Source: an uncultured Lachnospiraceae bacterium
GTDB taxonomy: Bacteria; Bacillota; Clostridia; Lachnospirales; Lachnospiraceae
Assembly: GCA_902783395.1 (NCBI GenBank)
Contig: CACZRA010000041.1
Coordinates: 1 to 12,666, forward strand
Length of the DNA: 12,666 nt
Direction of reading: 5' to 3'
Shown: in pieces, positions 1 through 6,599 of the stretch
How the letters are laid out: each line of letters opens with the position of its first letter
Numbering within the stretch: position 1 is the stretch's first letter
Translations under genes and position numbers: made by a program
Notes under the pieces: model-generated
Database searches by the model: none
The model's input: the letters and a program-made list of their open reading frames with translations, nothing else
What the model was told of the DNA's origin: nothing

Positions 1-1
1 C

Positions 2-460
2 ACATACGGTGACTGGGCTATCTGCGATTCTCCTATAGGCTTCTTCTGGGGCGGCACATGGCTTCTTGCAAACAAGAACATGGATGCAGACAAGGTTTCG
101 GCTGTAAAGGATATCATCCAGTGGATCACTCTTGATTCTACCGATGACGGTCTTCAGTATAAGTGGGCAAACGGCACTCTTAACGGAGAGGGCGGCACGA
201 AGGATTCGGTTGCATCAGGTGCGGTTATGGAGAAGTCAGACGGATCACTTGAGTTCCTCGGCGGACAGAATATGTTTGATTATTTCGTTCCCGCAAACGA
301 CTATGCAAACGGCAAGAACCTCACTCAGTATGATGAGTCCATCAACCTTATATGGAGAGATCAGGTCCGTGCATATGCAGCGGGCGAGAAGAGCAGGGAG
401 GACGCTATAAAGGGCTTCAAGCAGAGAGTATCTGACGAGCTTGGCATAGATGCGCCCTAA
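2..460 (+). CDS. Sugar ABC transporter substrate-binding protein (C-terminal part)
   Basis: The open frame enters from the left edge and ends at TAA 458-460, leaving 152 residues, so signal peptide and N-terminal lobe lie outside the window. The visible part has the look of the C-terminal lobe of a family 1 extracellular solute-binding protein: an aromatic-rich opening (SPIGFFWGGTWLLANK), an amphipathic helix with KVSAVKDIIQWITLD, and a terminal helix built around EKSREDAIKGFKQRVSDELG, typical of the end of CUT1 binding proteins. It would capture the sugar outside the membrane and pass it to the two permeases that follow. The downstream GH43 and GH120 enzymes point to xylo-oligosaccharides as ligand, which is inference. 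The 124-nt gap to the first permease contains two hairpins. Family assignment rests mainly on gene order; confidence would be lower without the adjacent permeases. Confidence 0.8.
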   Translation, partial: TYGDWAICDSPIGFFWGGTWLLANKNMDADKVSAVKDIIQWITLDSTDDGLQYKWANGTLNGEGGTKDSVASGAVMEKSDGSLEFLGGQNMFDYFVPANDYANGKNLTQYDESINLIWRDQVRAYAAGEKSREDAIKGFKQRVSDELGIDAP

Positions 461-496
461 AGGATATTGATCAAAGTATAATTACTGCAATAATGA

Positions 497-517
497 GGGG
501 CGGGCCCGGCCCGCCCC
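497..517 (+). other. GC-rich hairpin between binding-protein and permease genes
   Basis: A near-perfect palindrome, GGGGCGGGCC-C-GGCCCGCCCC, lies 36 nt after the binding-protein stop. It can fold as an 8-bp all-G/C stem with a 5-nt loop. No run of T follows (the next bases are GTTCTGTC), so it does not look like a complete intrinsic terminator. In binding-protein-dependent sugar operons a hairpin here commonly protects the upstream message from 3' decay or lets only part of transcription pass, giving more binding protein than permease. That role is inferred. Confidence 0.7.
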
Positions 518-548
518 GTTCTGTCAGGACAAATACCATGAACATGCG

Positions 549-566
549 ATGAGACACAGGTCTCAT
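549..566 (+). other. Small hairpin just before the permease start
   Basis: ATGAGAC and GTCTCAT form a perfect 7-bp inverted repeat around a 4-nt ACAG loop, ending 18 nt before the ATG at 585. The first in-frame ATG of the permease frame (549) is inside the left arm, which argues against that ATG as the real start. The hairpin could influence access to the weak ribosome binding site at 575-579, or extend the protective structure of the hairpin at 497-517. Confidence 0.45.
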
Positions 567-584
567 ACAAAAACGGGGGTATGC

Positions 585-1562
585 ATGAAAAAGAAAAATA
601 CATTCAGCTACGCAAGATTCGGCTATTTTTTCAGTCTGCCGTTCCTGCTGGCGTTTCTCATATTTTCGCTTTATCCGACCTTATATACGGCGATTATCGG
701 ATTTACGGATCTGAAAGGAATAGGAAATACGACGATCCACTTTTTGTCTGATCCTTTTGCAAATTACAAAGCCATCCTTTCAAGTCCTACATTTCACACA
801 GCGTTCGGTAACACCTTAAAGCTCTGGATATGCAACTTTATACCGCAGCTGGCGCTGGCGCTTGTTCTGGCGGCCTGGTTTACCGACAACAGATTTAAGA
901 TCCCGGGAGAAGGGGCTTTTAAGGTTCTCTTCTATATGCCGAACATAATCACGGCTGCTACCGTGGCGATCCTGTTTTATTCGCTATTCGGATATCCCAT
1001 GGGACCTGTGAACGACCTTCTCATAAGGTTCGGCTTTTTGAAGGAGCCGTATAATTTCCTTGTGAAAAAAGATATAGCCCAGGATATCGTCATTTTTATC
1101 CAGACCTGGATGTGGTATGGGTACACTATGATTATCCTTATATCGGGAATATTGGGTATCAGCCCTGAGATATATGAGGCTGCGGAGGTCGATGGTGCAA
1201 ACGGATGGCAGAAATTCTGGTTTGTGACAATACCTAATATTAAGACAATCCTCCTGTTCACGCTGGTAACAAGTCTTATCGGCGGACTGAACATGTTTGA
1301 TATACCGAGACTCTTCCTTATGGGAGGTCCCGACAGCGCAACTCTTACAGTCGGAGTCTTCATCTATAATCAGGCTTTCAGCGGCGGTTATCTGTACAAC
1401 AGAGCTGCGGCAACAAGCATGATCATGTTTGTGATAATAGTAGCTGTCTCCGCCCTGCTCTTCTATGTGCTTCGTGACAGAGATGAGGCGGAGCTGAGAA
1501 GGATCGAGAAGCAGCAGATAAAGGCACAGCGTAAAAAGATGAAGGAGGCAAAAAATGGGTAA
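585..1562 (+). CDS. Sugar ABC transporter permease (MalF/UgpA type, CUT1)
   Basis: This 325-residue integral membrane protein forms one half of the membrane channel of a carbohydrate-uptake (CUT1) ABC importer. Hydrophobic segments are seen near residues 13-40, 80-100, 113-136, 166-191, 221-245 and 277-297, i.e. six helices. The cytoplasmic EAA loop that docks on the ATPase is at 198-218: EAAEVDGANGWQKFWFVTIP, with the conserved EAA, DGA and G spacing. The C-terminus is a charged cytoplasmic tail rich in Lys, Arg and Glu. I chose ATG 585 because GGGGG at 575-579 is suitably spaced and because translation then begins with MKKKNTF ahead of the first helix; the upstream ATG 549 sits inside a hairpin and adds an unlikely 12-residue leader. 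The end overlaps the next permease by 8 nt, so the two are translationally coupled. No ATPase gene is in the window; such systems often share an MsmX/UgpC-type ATPase encoded elsewhere. Confidence 0.93.
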   Translation: MKKKNTFSYARFGYFFSLPFLLAFLIFSLYPTLYTAIIGFTDLKGIGNTTIHFLSDPFANYKAILSSPTFHTAFGNTLKLWICNFIPQLALALVLAAWFTDNRFKIPGEGAFKVLFYMPNIITAATVAILFYSLFGYPMGPVNDLLIRFGFLKEPYNFLVKKDIAQDIVIFIQTWMWYGYTMIILISGILGISPEIYEAAEVDGANGWQKFWFVTIPNIKTILLFTLVTSLIGGLNMFDIPRLFLMGGPDSATLTVGVFIYNQAFSGGYLYNRAAATSMIMFVIIVAVSALLFYVLRDRDEAELRRIEKQQIKAQRKKMKEAKNG

Positions 1563-2391
1563 GAGTCAGACCTTAAAAAAGACGATCATCTTCATACTCT
1601 GTGTTTTCCTGGCGATATTAAGCCTGATGCCCTTTGTGATAATGATCGTAAACTCGACGAGATCGACGACTGAGATACAGCAGCATGCAGTGTCGTTCAT
1701 CCCCTCGAAATACTTCAGCAGTAACCTGAAAATACTTCTGGGAAAGAGCTTCAACCCGGCAGTCGGATTTCTGAATTCACTTATAGTATCGGTAGGAGCC
1801 ACTGTACTGGCAACGTATTTCTCAACTATGACGGCCTATGCTCTTGTAGTATATGAATGGAAGCTTAAAAACGCATTCTTCAGCTTCATAATGGCCATAA
1901 TGATGATACCGGCCCAGATAACGATGATCGGATTTTATCAGATGGTATACAAGATACATATGACAAATCATCTGTCAATGCTGATATTGCCGGCCATTGC
2001 TTCCCCGTCCATGGTTTTCTTTATGAGACAGTACATGAAACCGGCTTTATCGCTTGAGATCGTGCAGTCGGCAAGGATAGACGGAGCGAAGGAGTTTTTC
2101 ATTTTCAATCAGATCGCGCTGCCTATCATGAAGCCGGCTATCGCGACACAGGCCATTTTCAGCTTTGTTTCAAGCTGGAACAATCTGTTCACTCCTTTGA
2201 TCCTGCTTACGGATCAGAAGAAATATACTCTGCCGATAATGATATCATTGCTGCGCGGAGACATATATAAAACAGAATACGGTTCCATATATATGGGACT
2301 TACCCTTACGGCACTGCCGCTGATCGTTGTATACCTGCTGCTGTCAAAGTATATTATCGCAGGCGTGGCGCTTGGAAGCGTAAAGGGATAA
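1555..2391 (+). CDS. Sugar ABC transporter permease (MalG/UgpE type, CUT1)
   Basis: The second, 278-residue permease partners the preceding one. Its N-terminal helix (about residues 10-32) is followed by an external stretch to about 70, then helices near 72-98, 107-131, 139-158, 196-217 and 249-271. The EAA-type ATPase-docking loop spans about 168-192 (EIVQSARIDGAKEFFIFNQI followed by ALP), with the conserved DGA although EAA itself is degenerated to QSA. The AGGAGG at 1543-1548 lies inside the end of the upstream permease and is 6 nt from the ATG, which fits coupled translation. The gene ends only 5 bp before the convergent AraC-type gene, and I see no terminator hairpin between them. Substrate is inferred from the neighbouring xylosidase-type enzymes. 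Confidence 0.93.
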   Translation: MGKSQTLKKTIIFILCVFLAILSLMPFVIMIVNSTRSTTEIQQHAVSFIPSKYFSSNLKILLGKSFNPAVGFLNSLIVSVGATVLATYFSTMTAYALVVYEWKLKNAFFSFIMAIMMIPAQITMIGFYQMVYKIHMTNHLSMLILPAIASPSMVFFMRQYMKPALSLEIVQSARIDGAKEFFIFNQIALPIMKPAIATQAIFSFVSSWNNLFTPLILLTDQKKYTLPIMISLLRGDIYKTEYGSIYMGLTLTALPLIVVYLLLSKYIIAGVALGSVKG

Positions 2392-2396
2392 GGAAT

Positions 2397-3359
2397 TTAC
2401 GGTACGGAATTTGCCGCGGGAAGAGGAATGATATTACTGCTCATGCCGTGATGATCCAGCTCTTCCTTGCGGTTCCTGTACTGGGACGGTGACATGCCGG
2501 TAAGCTTCTTGAAGCTCCGGCTGAAGGAGGTCAGATTATTGAACCCGGTACGGACGGCGATATTAGTCACGCTTTCAGTTGAAGAGAGTAGTTTCTGTGC
2601 AGCCTGTATCCGCTTGTGGGAAAGATGATCATAATAGGTCATACCGGTATATTCCTTGAAAAGACGAAGGAAATGATACTTGGAAAAACCGGTATAGTTT
2701 GCCGCCCAGTCAAGAGACAGTTCCTCATTAAGATGGGAATCGGTATATTTGAGAAGATTAGCGAATTTCTCATAATACATGAGAGAATGCTCGTCTTCCG
2801 GATAAGGTTCTCTGCGGCTGAAGTTATACCTTCCTATGTCGGCATACATCTGAAGGAGACGTGAGAAAATAAGCATTTCCCACATGCTCTGTGAGCGGAA
2901 GTATATATCGGTGATATCCGTTAGATGCTGTCTGACCTTGTCGTAAAGGATAGGGGGATTTTTTTCCGACAGCAGCAGAGGATGCATTGTAACGGTCTCG
3001 ATTATATTGAAGTCGATAAAGTCATGCAGTGGCTGCAGGTCGATAAGAAAAATGAAACGTATACCCTCCCCTCCGTTTATGGAATGGAGCGTGTCCGGAG
3101 GGATGAAAAGGATATCGCCCGGGCTGAGGTTGTAGATCGTACTGCCCAGGGCGACCTGATAGAAATTTTCCACGCAAAGGATTATTTCAGCCGCGCTGTG
3201 GTGATGAGTGGTGTAGCCCTCTGTCTGGGTATTGTACCAGATGCGCAGATGAGACTGCGGAACAAAGTCAACGATCTCTTTCTCGTTAAGAAGCGTTCGT
3301 CCGACATAGTCCCTTATAGGCTGGTCATATTTTGCAGGCGGTACGGATTGTTTAGCCAT
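2397..3359 (-). CDS. AraC-family transcriptional regulator with N-terminal cupin
   Basis: The 320-residue protein has an N-terminal cupin-like sensor domain at about 40-110 (THHHSAAEIILCVEN, then LSPGDILFIPPDTLHSI, the usual AraC_binding pattern) and a C-terminal AraC double helix-turn-helix at about 205-298. The first helix-turn-helix includes LSLDWAANYTGFSKYHFLRL, the second VTNIAVRTGFNNLTSFSRSF, ending in the family signature KKLTGMSPSQYR. A short tail of about 20 residues follows. The start is supported by GAGGTGA (3370-3364 on this strand) just upstream of the ATG. It is transcribed away from the GH43 gene and towards the permeases, so it is well placed to control both. The effector is probably a pentose or xylo-oligosaccharide, by context only. 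The intergenic 8-bp inverted repeat at 3376-3406 is a candidate binding site. Confidence 0.93.
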   Translation of the reverse strand: MAKQSVPPAKYDQPIRDYVGRTLLNEKEIVDFVPQSHLRIWYNTQTEGYTTHHHSAAEIILCVENFYQVALGSTIYNLSPGDILFIPPDTLHSINGGEGIRFIFLIDLQPLHDFIDFNIIETVTMHPLLLSEKNPPILYDKVRQHLTDITDIYFRSQSMWEMLIFSRLLQMYADIGRYNFSRREPYPEDEHSLMYYEKFANLLKYTDSHLNEELSLDWAANYTGFSKYHFLRLFKEYTGMTYYDHLSHKRIQAAQKLLSSTESVTNIAVRTGFNNLTSFSRSFKKLTGMSPSQYRNRKEELDHHGMSSNIIPLPAANSVP

Positions 3360-3375
3360 AATGTCACCTCGGTGT

Positions 3376-3406
3376 AATTTGGTATCAGGATAAAATTAAC
3401 CAAATT
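3376..3406. promoter_or_regulatory. Inverted repeat in the divergent regulator/GH43 region, candidate operator
   Basis: AATTTGGT (3376-3383) and ACCAAATT (3399-3406) are perfect 8-bp inverted arms with centres 23 bp apart, about two helical turns, as expected for a dimer binding one DNA face. The repeat lies between the araC-type start and the GH43-side promoter elements. It overlaps the expected araC transcription start and abuts the GH43 -10, an arrangement compatible with self-repression and activation of the glycosidase gene. Function is inferred. Confidence 0.45.
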
Positions 3407-3431
3407 ATAATTATCATATAAAACCTGGAAA
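3404..3431 (-). promoter_or_regulatory. Candidate promoter for the AraC-family gene
   Basis: Read on the minus strand, TTTCCA (3431-3426) and TATAAT (3409-3404) are separated by 16 nt, matching 4 of 6 and 6 of 6 consensus positions. Transcription would begin near 3397, inside the inverted repeat at 3376-3406, leaving a leader of about 38 nt containing the GAGGTGA ribosome binding site. The region is very A/T-rich, so chance matches are likely. Confidence 0.35.
3417..3422 (+). promoter_or_regulatory. Candidate -10 element for the GH43 gene
   Basis: TATAAA at 3417-3422 lies about 54 nt before the GH43 ATG; a second option, TATAAT, is at 3406-3411. Neither has a good -35 hexamer at 16-18 nt; the nearest candidate is TTAACC at 3396-3401, 15 nt away. 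A poor -35 next to the inverted repeat would suit an activator-dependent promoter. Confidence 0.3.
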
Positions 3432-3475
3432 TGTGCAAATCCGCACAGGTGTGAAACATGGGAGTGTAATAAGTA

Positions 3476-4456
3476 ATGAGACCAAATGAAAGAAAACCCC
3501 TGATAACATCGATCTATACAGCCGATCCCTCGGCACATGTCTTTAACGGAAAGATATATATCTATCCGTCCCATGACGTTGAACATGATGTTCCGGATGA
3601 TGACGACGGGGAACAGTATATCATGGAGGATTATCATATCCTGTCAATGGACAGTCTGGATTCCGAGTGTGTAGACAATGGGATGGCTCTGTCGCAGCAT
3701 GACGTGCCGTGGGTTTCAAGGCAGATGTGGGCACCCGATGCCATCTGCAAAAACGGAAAGTATTATCTTATTTTTCCCGCAAAGGACAAGGACGATATAT
3801 TCAGGATAGGAGTAGCGGAATCGGATTCTCCGACAGGTCCTTTCAAACCGCAGAAGGATTATATAAAGGGAAGCTACAGCATAGATCCTGCGGTGTTTGT
3901 GGATGAAGATGGCAGGACATACTGCTATTACGGCGGTCTGTGGGGAGGCCAGCTTGAGATGTGGCAGTCAGGCTCTTTTAATCCTGCGGAGCCGAGGCCT
4001 GCGGGTGATGATCCTGCCATTGGGCCGATGTTCGCGGAATTTTCGGATGATATGACGGCTTTCATTTCCGAACCAAGGCATCTTTTGATAACGGATGAAA
4101 ACGGGCAGCCCCTCAAGGCGAAGGATGAGGACAGACGATATTTTGAAGGTCCGTGGATGCATAAATATGGCGGAAAGTATTATCTGTCTTATTCCACCGG
4201 GAGTACTCATTATCTGTGCTATGCGGAGTCGGACAGTCCCGGCGGTCCCTTCAGATACAAGGGACGGCTGATGGAACCGGTGCTTGGATGGACCACGCAT
4301 CATTCAATAGTGGAGATAGAGGGAGAATGGTATATCTTTTATCATGACTGCGAGCTTTCGGGCGGGATAACTCATGAAAGATGCGTAAAGTATACGAAGC
4401 TGAATATAGATAAGGACGGAACGATAGAGACTATCCGTCCGTATGAACAAAGGTAG
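3476..4456 (+). CDS. Glycoside hydrolase family 43 (beta-xylosidase / alpha-L-arabinofuranosidase type)
   Basis: The 326-residue protein fits a single five-bladed beta-propeller GH43 domain, with no signal peptide and no carbohydrate-binding module, so it should act in the cytoplasm on imported oligosaccharides. The three catalytic carboxylates are recognisable: general base D17 in YTADPSAHVF, the pKa-modulating D137 in SIDPAVFVDEDG, and the acid E224 in YFEGPWMHKYGGKYYLSYS. The WAPDA motif (85-89) and TTHHSIVE (H275/H276, the position of the family's central His) also fit. GH43 enzymes invert configuration and release xylose or arabinose; which of the two cannot be told here. ATG 3476 has GGGAG at 3460-3464, a rather long 11-nt spacer. 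The gene is divergent from the AraC-type regulator and followed by a hairpin terminator before the GH120 gene, with which it probably cooperates. Confidence 0.93.
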   Translation: MRPNERKPLITSIYTADPSAHVFNGKIYIYPSHDVEHDVPDDDDGEQYIMEDYHILSMDSLDSECVDNGMALSQHDVPWVSRQMWAPDAICKNGKYYLIFPAKDKDDIFRIGVAESDSPTGPFKPQKDYIKGSYSIDPAVFVDEDGRTYCYYGGLWGGQLEMWQSGSFNPAEPRPAGDDPAIGPMFAEFSDDMTAFISEPRHLLITDENGQPLKAKDEDRRYFEGPWMHKYGGKYYLSYSTGSTHYLCYAESDSPGGPFRYKGRLMEPVLGWTTHHSIVEIEGEWYIFYHDCELSGGITHERCVKYTKLNIDKDGTIETIRPYEQR

Positions 4457-4478
4457 CTGCAATTCTTTTTCTTTTTTA

Positions 4479-4526
4479 TGCCTGCATCCGTATCGTTTAT
4501 CCGATATGATGCAGGCACCCCTTTTT
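4479..4526 (+). terminator. Hairpin terminator or attenuator after the GH43 gene
   Basis: TGCCTGCATC (from 4479) pairs perfectly with GATGCAGGCA (to 4517), and the stem can continue inward as GTATCG/CGATAT after a one-base bulge, closing on a TTTATC loop. Four C separate the stem from TTTTT at 4522-4526, so the T-run is short and displaced. It would give partial rather than complete termination. The ribosome binding site of the GH120 gene (GGAGG, 4533-4537) comes immediately after, and I see no separate promoter for that gene, so read-through is probably what expresses it. Confidence 0.65.
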
Positions 4527-4546
4527 ATGTATGGAGGATCTGACAT

Positions 4547-6553
4547 ATGGAATATCATGTATCGGCCGGTGTCCGGCGAAGCGGAGACGGAACAAAAGAG
4601 CGTCCTTTTAAGACAATAAGTGAAGCGGCAAGACTAGCCCTGCCGGGAGATGAAGTGACGGTAGCACCGGGAATATACAGGGAATACGTTGATCCATATA
4701 ATGCCGGGCTTCCGGATAAAAGGATAATCTACAGATCCGAAAAGCCGCTTGCCGCAGTCATTACCGGAGCGGAGCCTGTAAAAAACTGGAAAAAACATGA
4801 GGGAGATACCTGGGTATCCCGTATAGGTAACGGCATCTTCGGGGATTACAACCCATATACAACAGAGGTTGCAGGGGACTGGTACTTCGCGGCGCGCCCC
4901 GTACATACGGGAGAGGTATATTTAAACGGAAAGGCCATGTATGAAGTCATGAAGCTTGAGGACGTACTGGAGCCTAAACCGTACAGACAGTCCTGGGAAA
5001 AGGATGAGTTCACAAAGCTCAAATGGTATACGGAACAGGACGGGGATCACACCCTTATATACGCTGATTTCGGAGGTAAAGATCCAAACAGGGAGAATGT
5101 CGAGATAAATGTCAGGCGCAACTGCTTCTACCCCTCAAAGGAAGGTGTAGGGTACATAACCCTGTCAGGTTTTACGGTAAAGCAGGCAGCTACACAGTGG
5201 GCTCCGCCTACCGCCTATCAGGACGGGATGATAGGCCCTCACTGGTCAAAGGGCTGGATAATAGAGGATTGCGAGATAAGCGATTCCAGATGTTCGGGTA
5301 TAACACTGGGAAAGTATCTGCAGCCGGAAAATAATAATAAGTGGACCACGAAATACACCAAGGACGGAACCCAGACCGAGCGTGACAATATAATGCAGGC
5401 TCAGGATGAGGGATGGACAAAAGAAAGGATCGGCTCGCATATCGTCAGACGCTGCCATATTCATGACTGCGGACAGACAGGTATAGTTGGTCATCTTGGG
5501 GGAGTGTTTTCCGTGATAGAGGATAATCATATCCACCATATCAATAATAAGCAGGATCTTGCAGGAGCGGAGATCGGCGGGATCAAAATGCACGCCGCCA
5601 TTGATGTGATCTACCGGAGAAATCATATCCACCATTGTACCAGAGGACTCTGGCTGGACTGGCAGGCTCAGGGAACGAGAGTGACGCAGAATCTGTTCCA
5701 TGACAATACTCCTCCCGAATGGTGTGATATCACGCCCATGCTGGGGCTGGGTGAGGATATATTCATCGAAGTATCCCATGGACCCACGCTTATTGATAAC
5801 AATCTGCTTCTTTCCCCGTGCTCGTGCAGGATAAGTACACAGGGGATGGCCTTTGTACATAATCTGATCGCGGGTTCCTTCACCTGGGTGGGAGCCGGAG
5901 TTGATAATGGGGGGAAGCAGCTTCCCACTCCGCGTTATACACCGTATCATATGCCCCATCGTACGGAGGTGGCGGGCTTCATGACGATCCTTCACGGAGA
6001 TATGAGGTTTTACAATAATATCTTTGTGCAGCAGGATATACGGAGCGATTATACCGGATATGTGAAAAAGCATGGTACGGAAAAGGAGTATAATTTCATA
6101 TGCGGAACCCTTGTTTACGAGGGATATCCCACAACGGGCGAATATCTTGAAAAATTCGGCCCCTGGACGCCTGATGACGAAAAGAACAGAGATAAATATT
6201 ACGATAAGCTCCCGGTAACCTCATCGGGGAATCTGTACTTTAACGGAGCAAAGTCCTGCAGCTCGGAGAAGGACGCTTATACGGATGATGAGCATAAGGT
6301 CAGGTTAAAAATAGCGGAAAAGGACGGAAAGCCGGTACTGGATACCGATCTTTTCGAATATCTGCCGGAAAGCAGTGCCATGGTAATATCATCCGCAACT
6401 CTGGGAGAGGCTTTTGAGCCGGAACAGAGATTTGAAAGCCCCGATGGGACAGAGATCGTGTTTAATGAAGATTATTTCGGAAACCACAGGGGTGTAAATC
6501 CTATGTACGGACCTTTTGAAGACAGGGAAACGGGCAGCGGGCCGCTGTTCTGA
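4547..6553 (+). CDS. GH120 family beta-xylosidase (right-handed beta-helix)
   Basis: The 668-residue protein opens with MEYHVSAGVRRSGDGTKERP and PGDEVTVAPGIYREYV, the start typical of parallel beta-helix proteins, and closely resembles remembered GH120 enzymes such as Thermoanaerobacterium saccharolyticum XylC over its length. GH120 enzymes are retaining exo-acting beta-xylosidases on xylo-oligosaccharides. Shared segments include the VEINVRR/CFYP region (185-196), WAPPTA (218-223), KGWIIED (235-241), CGQTGIVGHLGGVFS (308-322), AAIDV (350-354), GLWLDWQAQGTRV (367-379) and IEVSHGP (407-413). By that comparison D371 is the nucleophile and E408 the acid/base. About 14 extra residues (PPEWCDITPMLGLGE region, 389-403) separate them relative to XylC. 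Helical coils (HIHDCG, NHIHHI, NHIHHC, NLFHDN, NNIF) recur every 20-35 residues. No signal peptide: cytoplasmic. GGAGG at 4533-4537 with a 9-nt spacer supports ATG 4547. An older annotation might call it a generic right-handed parallel beta-helix protein. Confidence 0.9.
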   Translation: MEYHVSAGVRRSGDGTKERPFKTISEAARLALPGDEVTVAPGIYREYVDPYNAGLPDKRIIYRSEKPLAAVITGAEPVKNWKKHEGDTWVSRIGNGIFGDYNPYTTEVAGDWYFAARPVHTGEVYLNGKAMYEVMKLEDVLEPKPYRQSWEKDEFTKLKWYTEQDGDHTLIYADFGGKDPNRENVEINVRRNCFYPSKEGVGYITLSGFTVKQAATQWAPPTAYQDGMIGPHWSKGWIIEDCEISDSRCSGITLGKYLQPENNNKWTTKYTKDGTQTERDNIMQAQDEGWTKERIGSHIVRRCHIHDCGQTGIVGHLGGVFSVIEDNHIHHINNKQDLAGAEIGGIKMHAAIDVIYRRNHIHHCTRGLWLDWQAQGTRVTQNLFHDNTPPEWCDITPMLGLGEDIFIEVSHGPTLIDNNLLLSPCSCRISTQGMAFVHNLIAGSFTWVGAGVDNGGKQLPTPRYTPYHMPHRTEVAGFMTILHGDMRFYNNIFVQQDIRSDYTGYVKKHGTEKEYNFICGTLVYEGYPTTGEYLEKFGPWTPDDEKNRDKYYDKLPVTSSGNLYFNGAKSCSSEKDAYTDDEHKVRLKIAEKDGKPVLDTDLFEYLPESSAMVISSATLGEAFEPEQRFESPDGTEIVFNEDYFGNHRGVNPMYGPFEDRETGSGPLF

Positions 6554-6561
6554 TTTTTTGT

Positions 6562-6590
6562 TTGTAAAACCGACCGCTGACCTTTATAAT
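6562..6590 (+). promoter_or_regulatory. Promoter directly in front of ftsH, possibly leaderless
   Basis: TTGTAA (6562-6567) and a perfect TATAAT (6585-6590) are separated by 17 nt. The ATG chosen for ftsH is at 6600, so transcription starting at the usual distance would begin around 6596-6600, leaving 0-4 nt of leader. No Shine-Dalgarno sequence is visible before this ATG, unlike nearly every other gene here. The promoter would drive ftsH and the downstream genes separately from the xyloside locus. Confidence 0.6.
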
Positions 6591-6599
6591 AGTAATGTT

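Noticed and set aside
497..520. GC palindrome as a classical intrinsic terminator of the binding-protein gene
   Set aside because: No T-run follows the stem and the permeases need transcription from upstream, so full termination is unlikely.
2925..3377. 150-residue plus-strand open frame inside the AraC-family gene
   Set aside because: Antisense to the cupin domain, which has a clear family pattern, and no independent domain evidence.
3432..3447. Catabolite-repression cre site in the GH43 leader
   Set aside because: The element is palindromic but lacks the central CG and flanking spacing of the cre consensus.
5246..6073. 275-residue open frame on the minus strand inside the GH120 gene
   Set aside because: It is fully antisense to a well-recognised enzyme gene, has no plausible ribosome binding site or family motifs, and its composition (many Ile, His, Arg) is that of a frame shadow.
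6516..6599. 28-residue upstream extension of FtsH from TTG 6516
   Set aside because: It overlaps the GH120 coding end, lacks a ribosome binding site, and contains the promoter elements at 6562-6590; FtsH proteins normally begin shortly before the first membrane helix, matching ATG 6600.
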